NCBI RefSeq assembly: GCF_030412265.1
Contig: NZ_JAUHLN010000001.1
Coordinates: 1,493,023 to 1,557,022, forward strand
DNA length: 64,000 nt
From: Fictibacillus terranigra
GTDB lineage: Bacteria > Bacillota > Bacilli > Bacillales > Fictibacillaceae
Direction of reading: 5' to 3'
Both the position numbers and the translations under genes were made by a program. The notes beneath the pieces were generated by a model that searched no databases, was not told the origin of the DNA, and saw only the letters and a list, made by a program, of their open reading frames with translations. Positions 29,123 through 37,834 of the stretch are shown here, in pieces. Positions within the stretch are counted from its first letter, which is position 1. Every line of letters begins with the position of its first letter.

Positions 29123-29746
29123 TTCGTTTTTTAACAACCAGTTATGAAGTTTTGAAAAAATGAGTAACGCAAAGATGGAACCTAATAAAACAAGCAACAT
29201 ATCCCATTGTGCATCCCAAATATCCCCCTGCCTGCCTAAAAATTCTTTAGCTGCTTTGCCTCCTTGTATGTTTTTAGAAATAGCTGCAAATAACCATTCT
29301 ACGATTTCGTACAATGAAGCAATGGCGAGCGAGATACTTATAGCGATAGCAACTAACCAGGGACCTTTTGTTAACGGCGTTTTCCGTAATAACACTTCTG
29401 TAATTACAATTGTAAAGAACCCCTTTAAAAAATGTCCAAATCGGTCATAGTGATTTCGATTTAAATCGAAAACATCTTTTATCCAATTAAAAAGAGGAAC
29501 CTTTGAGTAGGTGTAATGACCACCGACGAACATAAGAACTGCCAGGATAGCGATGATGAAGTATGACAGAGTAGTGAGTCGAAACTTATTGTAGGTTGAA
29601 ATCACTATTATCAATCCGACAATGGCAGGAGTGACCTCCAAGCCCCATATTAAATATCCTGCCGGCTTTATCACAGACCATATAAAAACGGCTGTAACAG
29701 CAATTAGTAAAAAAAGATGAATCTTTGTAAGTTTCTCGGGTATCAT
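29114..29746 (-). CDS. DUF2238 membrane protein
   Basis: 210 residues from ATG 29746. There are six hydrophobic spans, with the conserved polar signatures HYTYSKVPLFNWIKDVF, NHYDRFGHFLKGF, YEIVEWLFA and GRQGDIWDAQWDMLLVLLG, the last two being the mark of DUF2238 (YjdF-like) proteins. The many buried acidic and His residues suggest an intramembrane enzyme or ion path; the function is not known. A single minus-strand gene with no partner. Confidence 0.8.
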   Translation of the reverse strand: MIPEKLTKIHLFLLIAVTAVFIWSVIKPAGYLIWGLEVTPAIVGLIIVISTYNKFRLTTLSYFIIAILAVLMFVGGHYTYSKVPLFNWIKDVFDLNRNHYDRFGHFLKGFFTIVITEVLLRKTPLTKGPWLVAIAISISLAIASLYEIVEWLFAAISKNIQGGKAAKEFLGRQGDIWDAQWDMLLVLLGSIFALLIFSKLHNWLLKNELK

Positions 29747-31077
29747 TTTTTGCTCCTATAGTGATTGCTTTACTAACAGTATTAAAACAAACGCGATTTT
29801 GTATACGAATTTTCTTGCATCTAAAAATGATCGTTCATAAGCAGACGATGAAGCCCTATTCGAAGAAATGGCTAATGTACTTAACGAACTTATAATGGAA
29901 AAAAGTGGCGTAATAAGGATTAAAGATCCTTTGATCAATTTCTGCTTGGAGAGAGGATAAAAAGGAGAGTTCATTTCAGCCACTATTGACCATTGTAGTT
30001 CCATGCTACAGCATTTGTAACAAAAGCCAATGAAGTATTGCTCGTCATGTAAGGACTTGTGGATAACGGTAGTAAGGACCGGAAATGCGAGTAAAATACA
30101 CCCGCAGATTTCAGGGTTGAAATGTTTTTATAATGGAAGGTTGTCTAAAAAATTGCTAGGAAACAAAGTGAATTTCTTAAAAAGGAACAATTACACGAAA
30201 AAAGCCCACTTGGTTAGGCGGGATCTCTAAAATTAACAAAAGCCCAATTAACTTATAATTGGACTGCTTGATATTTTTTTTGTTCTTCTTGTATTTCATT
30301 TTTATCATCGTCTTTGTTTGGTTCATCGTTTTGTTCATTACGCTCTTCTGATGGATCTGGTTCTTGTTTATCTTGAGTGGTTCCACAGCGAAACATACCG
30401 CCTTTTGCTTCGAGGAGGTTGAAATGGATAGGTACCCCATAAACAAAACAAAAAAAGAAAAATCCTGTTTAAATTAATACAGTATTTTGATTTCAGCTAA
30501 AATGGTGTTTACCTTCCTATTTGTAATTTCGGGCTGTGCAGCATTAACGGTAAATTTATTGAGATTTTTTAGTAGTTGATGATGTTCCTTGTGCTTGGTT
30601 AACTGCTGTAAGACCTGATGAAATTTCATTAGTTGCCTATTTGAGTGCTTCTTGGGCTAGTGTTGGGTCGGAAGAGGATTTTTAAATCGCTTGGCTAGAA
30701 AAAGTTATTGGAGGAGGCTGTACAATTTTACTTCTCAAAGGGAAAAGAGGAGTTAAGCTTTGAAGATAAAAAATCACTTAAATGCCATGTTGTAAAAGAC
30801 GATACGAGTATATAAAGACAGTATTCAAATATATACTTTCTAAGGTAAAACATAATATACACAGTAAAGAATTGGGGATTTTTTATCAAAGCTTCATGAA
30901 TCAAATTACAATTAATGAGGATGACTGATCCAACCGTAAGTGTTGGCTTACCATTGTATGAAATCTTTAAAAAGGAAATTGTGTAGCCGTACTTACGGCT
31001 AGAGTGAAACTTCGAAAGCTACCATGTTCAATTGGTAGCTTTCGTTTCAAGTCGAGCACAGAAAACAATAGCGACGT
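29747..31077. other. Long stretch with gene fragments only
   Basis: About 1.3 kb. On the + strand at about 29845-29959 there is an acidic frame (DDEALFEEMANVLNELIMEK) with no start. On the minus strand at 30253-30440 there is the C-terminus of some protein (GVPIHFNLLEAKGGMFRCG, then an acidic Asp/Glu/Asn/Gln-rich tail to a stop), with no N-terminal part. On the + strand at 30570-30686 there is DDVPCAWLTAVRPDEISLVA and onward to a stop. None could be assigned to a family. A hairpin GAAAGCTACC/GGTAGCTTTC at 31014-31043 lies downstream of the next minus-strand gene. Confidence 0.4.
31014..31043 (-). terminator. Terminator-like hairpin after the spermidine-synthase-like gene
   Basis: GAAAGCTACC and GGTAGCTTTC form a perfect 10-bp stem with a 10-base loop, 35 bases past the stop. 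The T-run is weak. Confidence 0.5.
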
Positions 31078-31995
31078 TCAGCTGTACCACGCTTCATTTA
31101 TAATATCAATCAACACCGTATTGTCATCTGATTGGACTTTGCCGTTATCCTTAGAGATTACATAATAATAGGGCATATCGAACATATTTTTTAACTTTTT
31201 CGTTGACAAGTATTTTGCCTGAACTGACATGTGTAAGTCGTTTGGTTTAACCCTCGATGTTGTAGCAAGACAAAATAGCCAATACTCTCCGGCATCCGGC
31301 TCAAAATAGTGGTATGGCAATACATAGAAACCAGCTTTTTTGAGGGTTGCGTGTATACTCCAAAGGTACTCTGCCGTCGAGTCTGCATTGGAACAAGCTA
31401 TACTGATTGCGCCACCTGGTTCTAGACGTTCTTTCAAGAGACTGAAGAATTCACTGCTGAAGAGACGTGAGAGCTCGGGACTTTTTACGGTTGGCTCAGG
31501 AAGGTCAACAATAATGACATCCCATTTTGCCGGGTTGTTCTTTACAAACCTTCGGCCGTCTTCAATTACGGTCTGAACTTTTGGATGATTCAATGAACCT
31601 TTATTATATTGAACCAAACGTTTCAATTTTTTACCAAAATTGACCATCTCTTTGTCAATGTCAAGAGTAGTGATATTGCTGACATTGGAATAACGAAGGG
31701 CCTCTCGAGTCGTTATTCCACCGCCACCGCCAATGATCAGGACTTTCTTCCTTTTTCTTGCAGCAACCATTGGGATGTGAACCATTGCTTCTGCGTACAG
31801 ATCGTCATCAGCTGTTGTGCCAAACATCAGGTGGCCATTGCTATAAACCAATAGATTCCCATTATGATCGACGAGGGCAATCTTCTGTGTGGGAGTTTCA
31901 AATTTTCGCAAAATCTTATATTTCCCTTCAGGTTCTTCTTCATAGCTGATATAACCCCTTATAGAATCCGACCCCGTATCCTCATACAAATTCAT
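31078..31995 (-). CDS. Spermidine-synthase-like aminopropyltransferase family protein
   Basis: 305 residues from ATG 31995 behind AGGAGAG. It has the fold order of polyamine aminopropyltransferases: an N-terminal beta-domain (TPTQKIALVDHNGNLLVYSN then HLMFGTTADDDLYAEAMVHI), the Rossmann loop VLIIGGGGGITTREALRY, an acidic strand end TTLDIDKEM, and the catalytic Asp in DVIIVDLPEP (canonical enzymes have DSTDP here). The changed loop suggests an unusual substrate. The C-terminal 40 residues extend past the usual core. It lies divergent from a DUF350 gene, a family often found near such proteins; a link is inference. Confidence 0.78.
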   Translation of the reverse strand: MNLYEDTGSDSIRGYISYEEEPEGKYKILRKFETPTQKIALVDHNGNLLVYSNGHLMFGTTADDDLYAEAMVHIPMVAARKRKKVLIIGGGGGITTREALRYSNVSNITTLDIDKEMVNFGKKLKRLVQYNKGSLNHPKVQTVIEDGRRFVKNNPAKWDVIIVDLPEPTVKSPELSRLFSSEFFSLLKERLEPGGAISIACSNADSTAEYLWSIHATLKKAGFYVLPYHYFEPDAGEYWLFCLATTSRVKPNDLHMSVQAKYLSTKKLKNMFDMPYYYVISKDNGKVQSDDNTVLIDIINEAWYS

Positions 31996-32570
31996 AAATA
32001 AACTCTCCTTTTTTTATAAATCATTCGATTCCAAGTCCCTATTGGAATTGCTTCATCTATGGTCCTGCCTATCATGAGGTTTTGTAAGTGCCATAGGTAG
32101 ACGTAAACAAATGTAGCTTTTAAAACTCGGATATTTTGTTACCTAGCTAGTTTGATCTTGATATTATTTTTTGTATTGACTTGCAAACACTTCTTTGAGA
32201 TTAGTTCTATTCCACACATCTAATAAAAAGTAATGCATGATATTCTATTTAGCTTTCCGAAAGGCAGTCTGTGTGAATGTCCATCTATACATTAAATTGG
32301 TGAAATTACCTAGAGTTTAAGATAAGGGAAAATGGTTAATCGCATCGAATGAACTTATCCCGATTTGTAAATACTTATGGAGGACTATTATGATTGCTTT
32401 TGTTTATAACAACTGTCTTTGCGAGTGAAATCTAGCATTGTTGGAAAAGGAAAAGATTATCTCTATAATAAATATTTTAAATTGGTGAGGGAAAAACTTG
32501 GAGGAGGAACTTCAGGCTTTCGTTAAGGTGGTCCTGTTAACTAGATAATAAACAGAAGGAGGATATGTAT
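31996..32570. other. Divergent intergenic region, no gene
   Basis: 575 bases between the spermidine-synthase-like and DUF350 genes. AT-rich with short broken frames. I could not place promoters reliably. Confidence 0.4.
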
Positions 32571-32966
32571 ATGGAGTCCTTAATTTCAACTGTATTGTAT
32601 TTTATTATTGCAATTGTAATGGTGCTTATTGGAATAACAATTTTTGAATTAATCACAAAAAAATATAAAGATTTGCATGAAGTCTTAAACGGTAATCGTG
32701 CAGTTTCGCTATCAATCGGCGGAAAAATTATTGGGATCTGTATAATTCTTTCATTTTCGATCTATCATGCATCAGACATATTAGACACTGTGATTTGGGG
32801 AGCGTTTGGTATCCTTTTGCAAATCATTGCATACCTAATATTTGAGCTTTTTATACGAAAGTTCTCAGTAGAGGAAGAGCTTCGTAAAGGAAACATTTCT
32901 GTCGGAGTTATCAGTTTCTGTATATCAGTCGGAATAGCTTTTGTTATTGGTGCTTCAATTTCCTAA
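32571..32966 (+). CDS. DUF350 membrane protein
   Basis: 131 residues from ATG 32571, which is 8 bases after AAGGAGG; the ATG at 32565 is too close. Four hydrophobic spans arranged as two tandem repeats (about 4-26, 48-68, 74-96 and 108-130), as in DUF350/YjfL proteins, with conserved charged residues just after span 1 (FELITKKY) and span 3 (FELFIRKF). The matching FEL..(K/R)K motifs show the internal duplication. Function unknown, perhaps envelope stress. Confidence 0.76.
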   Translation: MESLISTVLYFIIAIVMVLIGITIFELITKKYKDLHEVLNGNRAVSLSIGGKIIGICIILSFSIYHASDILDTVIWGAFGILLQIIAYLIFELFIRKFSVEEELRKGNISVGVISFCISVGIAFVIGASIS

Positions 32967-33091
32967 GGATTACCCTGTCACTTCGTTCCTCTTCAGCCCT
33001 TGCTACACAAGGCTTCAAGCCACTTTCCGCAAAGTTTAAATTATGAGTTTGCCGTAATCCAAACGCCTATTAAAAACAGGGAGGATTACAG

Positions 33092-34013
33092 ATCCTATCA
33101 CTAGAAGACTACATTACAGAAATCGAAATCCAAAATTACAGCAAGTCAACCGTCAAAAACAAGAAAGCCATTTTATTACAGTTTGCAAGATGGTTGTGGG
33201 AATCATTTCAGATGGAACTAGAGGACGCTACTACAAGACATATTAAAAGATGGATTAAGCACCTATTAGACGAAGGTATCAAAGCCAATACCATTAAAAC
33301 CAAACTAAAAACACTTAACAACTTCTATAAGTTCTGTATCAAGGAGAAAATCCTGAAAGACAATCCACTGGATGACATTGAACTACTCAAGGAAGAGAAG
33401 GTAATGATTAAGCCTTTTAGCATTGATGATATTCAGAAGATAATTGTCTTCTATTGCGGAAGTAATTACATGGATGTCAGGAATAAAACTATCTTAACCT
33501 GTTTGTGTGAAACTGGTATCCGTTCTGCAGAGTTATCCAATATAATGTTAACGGATGTATTCGATGATGCCCTATTGATTAGGGGGAAAGGTAACAAGCA
33601 GCGGTTAATGCCTGTAAGCCTACATTTAAAGCGACAATTAAACAAGTATAGGAGAATTAGGGAGAAGTACCTAAAAGGCGAGGAATGCCCTTTCCTGTTC
33701 TTCTGTACACGTAACAAGGGTGGAGGGTTAAAGAAGGATGTTTCCTCTATCGGTAGAATGGGTCATGATGCAGTTCTCAATGTAGTAAAGAGTAGCGGGA
33801 AAGCCTGGGGGGTAGATGTAAAGTTTTTGGTTCATAGTTGTAGAAGCTATGCACAAATCTCTCTAGGGCATACTGATCTTTATACGGTTAGTCGTTTACT
33901 AGCACATAACCAGTTAGCGACAACGAAAGATATATTCATCAATGGAAGATAAGACAGTTTCAGAACGTGGGAGAAATGCTTCACCGCTAACTACCTTAAG
34001 GAAGAAATATTAA
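33092..34013 (+). pseudogene. Tyrosine recombinase (integrase), frameshifted at the catalytic Tyr
   Basis: Coding potential starts after GGGAGG at about 33079-33084 (LSLEDYITEIEIQNYSKSTV), but no standard start is in frame before TTG 33194; ATC at 33092 is where the start would be expected. The SAM-like N-terminal domain is complete. The catalytic domain has Arg in CETGIRSAEL, Lys in GKGNKQR, the HxxR box as VHSCRS and His in LLAHNQLATT. The active-site Tyr should follow in TTKDIY, but the frame reads TTKDIFINGR and stops at 33950-33952. Restoring two bases in the ATATAT run gives DIYSSMEDKTVSERGRNAS and then SPLTTLRKKY to a stop at 34011-34013. Confidence 0.8.
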
Positions 34014-34101
34014 ATAAGCAAGTATGAAGGGTTGCCTTGATGGTAGCTCTTTTTTTACATTAGGAAAAACACAGCAGGGTAAAACAAAAAAGGGAGTAGG
34101 A

Positions 34102-34230
34102 TTAACTATTTCCCTTTGTTTGCTTTATATCCAACAGTAAATTTATAATAATTAAACTAAATATACTTGAAAGTATTGCCGCACCTATTCCAAGTCCAAT
34201 AATTGTATTGTCTTTGTTTTTTTGAAACAT
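34102..34230 (-). CDS. Small single-span membrane protein
   Basis: 42 residues from ATG 34230 to a stop at 34102. AAAGGAGAAAAG precedes the start by 4-6 bases. A polar start (MFQKNKDNT), one hydrophobic span (IIGLGIGAAILSSIFSLIII) and a short charged tail. No family recognised. It lies just inside the element, next to the integrase. Confidence 0.55.
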   Translation of the reverse strand: MFQKNKDNTIIGLGIGAAILSSIFSLIIINLLLDIKQTKGNS

Positions 34231-34345
34231 AAACTTTTCTCCTTTAGGACACTTTATTATTTTTACTTTTCCCTAAATAAATTACAATTATCCCCAATTT
34301 ATGTCAGCGGAAAAAATAAAAATAGATGCCCAAAGTGTAGTTTGA

Positions 34346-34370
34346 AAAGGTATTAAATATTAATACCTTT
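34346..34370. promoter_or_regulatory. Perfect palindrome
   Basis: AAAGGTATTAA-ATA-TTAATACCTTT: 11-bp perfect arms with a 3-base centre. It could be an operator or a recombination-site arm. No T-run, so not a normal terminator. Confidence 0.45.
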
Positions 34371-34571
34371 CCGCTAAATTTGACATATTTTATCACCACC
34401 ATCCTACCAGTAAATCCTAACTATTCATGATTATACCGTTTGGTTATATCAATAAGGACACCTATTGGTAATATTGTTAGTGGTATGGATTAGATGTGAA
34501 CAAATGGTATTGTAGGAATGTACCGTTATAATTGGGTACTATTGTTGATGTAGCATAATATGTAATTGTAA

Positions 34572-34954
34572 ATGATCACAAAAATCTATATTGAGAAAAA
34601 TATTCAACGGCACTTTGAGTTTTCGAACAAAACCGTCCTTGATTTTGGAACAGGGACTGGGGCGAACTGTTCCTTGTTTTCACCCGATCGTTATTTTGGG
34701 ATTGACCCGGATCATGGCAGGATTCACTCTGCCAAACGAATGTACTCCCCATATCGTTTTCAAGCTTTTTCCGGAAATAAACTTCCTGCCCAGGAGAGTA
34801 GCTTTGATATTATTTTTATCATCGCTGTCCTCCACATATCTCACCGGAAGCCATCCGTGACTATGTAACGGAATTTAAAAGAATTTTAAAACCCGATGGC
34901 AGAATAATTATCATGGAACCGTGTTTTTTTGAAAATTCAAGCCTCTACTTCTAA
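34572..34954 (+). pseudogene. Class I methyltransferase, frameshifted
   Basis: The frame from 34572 reads KTVLDFGTGTGANCSLFSPD (SAM motif I), RYFGIDPDHGRI, and LPAQESSFDIIFIIAVLHIS (motif IV region), then goes out of frame at the expected LHHISPE. The next frame continues SPEAIRDYVTEFKRILKPDG and RIIIMEPCFFENSSLYF to a stop. About 126 residues remain, shorter than a full enzyme. A further orphan frame (NLNSAQFEVLNIEKFNDEQI, stop about 35033) follows and is unassigned. Confidence 0.72.
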
Positions 34955-35054
34955 CTTGAACTCAGCTCAATTTGAAGTACTTAATATTGAAAAATTTAAT
35001 GATGAACAAATCAAAAGATTATTAAGTGCATAAAGTTGATCAGAAATCAGGTGG

Positions 35055-35086
35055 ATAAATTAAAAAGAGCTGCATTTAAAGCTCTT
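35055..35086 (-). terminator. Terminator of the immR-immA operon
   Basis: AAGAGCT and AGCTCTT with an 8-base loop. On the minus strand a TTTTTAATTT tail follows, 17 bases past the immA stop. Confidence 0.75.
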
Positions 35087-35102
35087 CAGATTTCTTACCA
35101 TA

Positions 35103-35888
35103 TTAAGCATCTCTTGTCATACCAAGTATTGTATTTTCACCACAATATTCACAAAAATAAGCATCTGAAACATTATCTTTATTACAAGTATTATCCGTAC
35201 ATTTATTATATAAATAATATCCGCACTTCTTACAATAGGTTGCATAAAGAGAGAAATCTGAGTTGGTGCAGCCAGGACATTGTTCTAATCTCAAAATTTC
35301 ATGTTGATTATTTGTCTTATCTGGCTCACTGATTTTTAATTTATTTTTTGTATGAAGCAATTCATATATTTCATCTTTTGATTTTATTTCAAGTTCATCT
35401 AGTCGATTTATAATTGCAGTCCATGAGACATTAAATTCTGCAGTTAACCTGCCGATCTGTCGAGGGGTAATAGGGTGAACAATTTTTTCTTTCACCATTA
35501 ATTCCGGCATAAGTAACTCTCGAGCAAAGACATCTGCTTCACGTTCAATTATTTTTCGTTGACTGTCTGTTAGTTCAGTATCATTTATGTATGCTGCATG
35601 ATTCAATGCAATATGTCCTAACTCGTGAGCATAAGTCCAGTTGATACGGCCCTTAACATGCTCAGTATTGATGACAATACCATACTCATCCTTCTTCTTA
35701 TTATAAACGACGAAAGCATCCTCAATTTCGTTTGATTCCTGTATTTTAATGTTTTTGACTTGTTGAATAATCTCTTTTGCATCAATCGGTGGGGATTCTA
35801 TTTGTTTAATTTCTAAATAGTCCTGGACTTTTTTCTTCACCTGTTTAATTCTAACGTGGTTCGGAATGGTCTCCACCATTTTTTTCAT
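35103..35888 (-). CDS. ImmA/IrrE-family metalloprotease with zinc-ribbon tail
   Basis: 261 residues from ATG 35888, behind GAGGAGGAAGAG. The M78 peptidase domain (about 1-190) carries the zinc site HELGHIALNH followed by the third ligand Glu in EREADVFARELLMP. In ICEBs1, ImmA cleaves the element repressor ImmR when activated. Here the C-terminus adds a zinc-ribbon pair (CPGCTN...YCKKCG and CTDNTCNKDN...FCEYCG), which ordinary ImmA proteins lack and which could sense a signal or bind nucleic acid. It overlaps the repressor gene by 38 bases, so the two are translated together. Confidence 0.86.
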   Translation of the reverse strand: MKKMVETIPNHVRIKQVKKKVQDYLEIKQIESPPIDAKEIIQQVKNIKIQESNEIEDAFVVYNKKKDEYGIVINTEHVKGRINWTYAHELGHIALNHAAYINDTELTDSQRKIIEREADVFARELLMPELMVKEKIVHPITPRQIGRLTAEFNVSWTAIINRLDELEIKSKDEIYELLHTKNKLKISEPDKTNNQHEILRLEQCPGCTNSDFSLYATYCKKCGYYLYNKCTDNTCNKDNVSDAYFCEYCGENTILGMTRDA

Positions 35889-36258
35889 TTGTTTGCTCTT
35901 CCTCCTCGTCATCTAAAAATAGATCTTCGATTAGTCTAAGCATCTTTTGTTTCTCTTTGGGTGTTAGTTTCTCGTTTGCTCTGCGTAAGACGTTATAAGC
36001 CTCTGGCCAATCCTCAAAATCATTCTCTTTAGGAGATGATTCATTAATAAGTAAGTCATCTGTATGACCTAAAAGATAATCTGAAGAGACGTCAAAAGCT
36101 TTAGCAAACTTCGTAATAAGGTCATCTTCTACGCTTCTTTTTCCTGCTTCAATTCTCGATAATACACTATTATTTATACCAATCTTTTTAGAAAGGGTTA
36201 ATTGAGACCAGTTATTCTGTTCTCTTAATGATTTTATTCTATAACCAATTAAAGTCAT
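35851..36258 (-). CDS. ImmR-like XRE-family repressor
   Basis: 135 residues from ATG 36258. The N-terminal HTH (YRIKSLREQNNWSQLTLSKK, then IGINNSVLSRIEAGKRSVED) is followed by SSDYLLGHTDDLL, the typical end of phage-type repressors, and an acidic Glu-rich tail. Paired and overlapping with an ImmA-type protease, as in ICEBs1. It is divergent from another XRE gene across a region with four TTTGCT...AGCAAA operators, which it most likely binds to keep the conjugation genes off. Intact. Confidence 0.86.
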   Translation of the reverse strand: MTLIGYRIKSLREQNNWSQLTLSKKIGINNSVLSRIEAGKRSVEDDLITKFAKAFDVSSDYLLGHTDDLLINESSPKENDFEDWPEAYNVLRRANEKLTPKEKQKMLRLIEDLFLDDEEEEQTNEKNGGDHSEPR

Positions 36259-36323
36259 GTCATCACCAACTTCTTTTACTTTTCACACTATATTTTATCA
36301 CGTTTCAATAAGATGGAATTATT

Positions 36324-36340
36324 TTTGCTAAAATAGCAAA
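36324..36340. promoter_or_regulatory. Operator O1
   Basis: TTTGCTAAAATAGCAAA, extended by two more paired T/A bases on each side (36322-36342). Perfect palindrome between the two divergent regulators, upstream of the -35 box at 36349. Confidence 0.75.
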
Positions 36341-36348
36341 AATAAGTA

Positions 36349-36377
36349 TTGATTTTTCTGTTTTAGCAAAGTATACT
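36349..36377 (+). promoter_or_regulatory. SigA promoter for the rightward XRE gene, overlapped by operator O2
   Basis: TTGATT (36349-36354), a 17-base spacer and TATACT (36372-36377). The spacer contains TTTTCTGTTTTAGCAAA (36354-36370), a degenerate copy of the 17-bp operator with one good half. Repressor binding here would block polymerase. Confidence 0.8.
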
Positions 36378-36388
36378 CTAGTTAAGGG

Positions 36389-36405
36389 TTTGCTGGATCA
36401 GCAAA
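36389..36405. promoter_or_regulatory. Operator O3
   Basis: TTTGCTGGATCAGCAAA, perfect 7-bp arms with a 3-base centre, just downstream of the promoter. Confidence 0.75.
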
Positions 36406-36427
36406 AAATATGCAAAGGAGGGTGAAT

Positions 36428-36655
36428 TTGAAATCAATTGATTTAGCATTCATCAAAACTAGGCGTATTGAGCTAAGAATCACTATGCAACATATGGCAG
36501 TTATCTTAGGATTTAAAAATGCTTCAACCTACATGAAATATGAGAATGGTGTTTATACTCTTAAAGCTGTTCATTTACCCTTAATCGCCAAAGAATTACA
36601 TTGTGAGTTAGCCAGTCTTTTTTTTGAACATAATTTTGCTAAAACAGCAAAGTGA
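36428..36655 (+). CDS. Small XRE-type regulator (excisionase/Cro-like)
   Basis: 75 residues from TTG 36428, chosen because the near-perfect AAAGGAGGGTGA ends 5-6 bases before it; the in-frame ATG 36410 and GTG 36422 lie within or before that site. An HTH is visible: LRITMQHMAVILGFKNASTY, then MKYENGVYTLKAVHLPLIAK. It lies divergent from the immR-like gene under operator control, the place where ICEBs1 has xis and phages have cro. The last operator O4 overlaps its 3' end. Confidence 0.75.
   Translation: MKSIDLAFIKTRRIELRITMQHMAVILGFKNASTYMKYENGVYTLKAVHLPLIAKELHCELASLFFEHNFAKTAK
36635..36651. promoter_or_regulatory. Operator O4, inside the 3' end of the XRE gene
   Basis: TTTGCTAAAACAGCAAA, matching O1 and O3 in both arms. 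Its coding-frame location suggests control of the genes downstream. Confidence 0.65.
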
Positions 36656-36678
36656 AAAAATAAAAGGATGTGTTTTAA

Positions 36679-36837
36679 ATGTCCAACACTGTTAAGGAAT
36701 TTAAAACAAGCATCATTAAGGGACCGTTAGCAAAAAATGAGACGTTACAATCCTCTGCCTGGTCTTTCATGGCAGCAATTGTGAAAAATCATTTGAAAGA
36801 AAAGGGATTACATCATATAAAAAAAAGCAGTAGCTAA
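36679..36837 (+). CDS. 52-residue hypothetical protein
   Basis: ATG 36679 to TAA 36835-36837, with AAAAGGATG about 8 bases upstream. Starts MSNTVKEFKTSIIKGPLAKN and ends in a basic HIKKSSS tail; one predicted amphipathic helix, no membrane span. Its position between the Cro-like gene and the replication genes is typical of small element proteins. No family recognised. Confidence 0.5.
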   Translation: MSNTVKEFKTSIIKGPLAKNETLQSSAWSFMAAIVKNHLKEKGLHHIKKSSS

Positions 36838-36949
36838 TCAAAGTAGTTGAGTTAACTAAATATTGTCATAAAATTCTAAAAAAAGCAAAGACTCATTTAG
36901 GCAGAGAAAAGAGTAATTTATTCGTCACTCTATGAAAGGAGTGGGAAAA

Positions 36950-37834
36950 TTGGCAGAAGTTAAATGGATTAAACTAAGTGTTCAGATGTTTGAAGACGAA
37001 AAAATCCGATTAATTGAGAGTATGCCTGAAGCTGATATGCTGCTTATTATTTGGGTAAAGCTCCTTGCTCAAGCTGGTAAGACAAATGCAAATGGATATA
37101 TCTATTTAAATGAAAAAGTTCCATATACAGATGAGATGTTGGCTACGATATTTAATCGGCCGCTCAATATTGTACGTCTAGCTCTTAAGACATTCCAGGA
37201 ATTTGGCATGATTGAAATGAACGATGATCAATTCATTGCCATCAGCAACTGGGAGAAACACCAAAACGTTGAAGGGCTTGATAAGATCCGCCAGCAGACC
37301 AGGAATAGAGTAGCCAAACATCGCGAGAAGAAAAGGCTACAAGCTGGTAACGATACAGGTAACGTTACACTAACGCAAGGTAACGGAACAGATATAGAAG
37401 TAGAAATAGATAAAGATATAGATATAGAAAAAGAATTAGATATAAAGAAAGACATCAAAAATGATAACTCGGAAAGTTCTAAAGTTCATGAATACTATCA
37501 TTCAAAAATTGGCAAGGTGAATGCCCAAACCCAGAAAGAATTAAATGTATGGATAGAGATACTTAACGAAGAGCTAGTAATGGAGGCATTGAAACGCTCG
37601 GTTGCAGTGAAGAAAGCATCTTGGTCCTATGCTAGAGGTATTCTGACAAAGTGGGTAAAAAGCTACGTTCAGAATTTATCGGATGTGAAAGTACTGGAAA
37701 ACGATTTCGCTAAGAAGCGTAAGGAGGGTGAACATGGAAAGCCGTCTGAGCAACATTATCGAAACACTTCGCCAGAAGCATTTACAATCACCGGTGGCCA
37801 AATTGGAAGGGTTGGAAGAGGAAGACAAGCCTAA
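36950..37834 (+). CDS. Replisome-organiser / DnaD-domain protein
   Basis: 294 residues from TTG 36950 behind GAAAGGAG; the in-frame ATG 36932 lies before that site. The N-terminal winged-helix domain of phage replisome organisers (AEVKWIKLSVQMFEDEKIRL then AQAGKTNANGYIYLNEKVPY) is followed by ISNWEKHQNVEGLDKIRQQT, an acidic repeat linker (EVEIDKDIDIEKELDIKK) and a DnaD C-terminal domain with ASWSYARGILTKWV. It should bind the element origin and recruit the helicase loader, encoded by the next gene, which overlaps it by 101 bases. Confidence 0.85.
   Translation: MAEVKWIKLSVQMFEDEKIRLIESMPEADMLLIIWVKLLAQAGKTNANGYIYLNEKVPYTDEMLATIFNRPLNIVRLALKTFQEFGMIEMNDDQFIAISNWEKHQNVEGLDKIRQQTRNRVAKHREKKRLQAGNDTGNVTLTQGNGTDIEVEIDKDIDIEKELDIKKDIKNDNSESSKVHEYYHSKIGKVNAQTQKELNVWIEILNEELVMEALKRSVAVKKASWSYARGILTKWVKSYVQNLSDVKVLENDFAKKRKEGEHGKPSEQHYRNTSPEAFTITGGQIGRVGRGRQA

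Noticed and set aside
30177..30446. A basic 89-residue minus-strand frame
   Set aside because: A different minus-strand frame in the same place gives a more protein-like, acidic C-terminus (stop at 30253), so the basic frame is a shadow.
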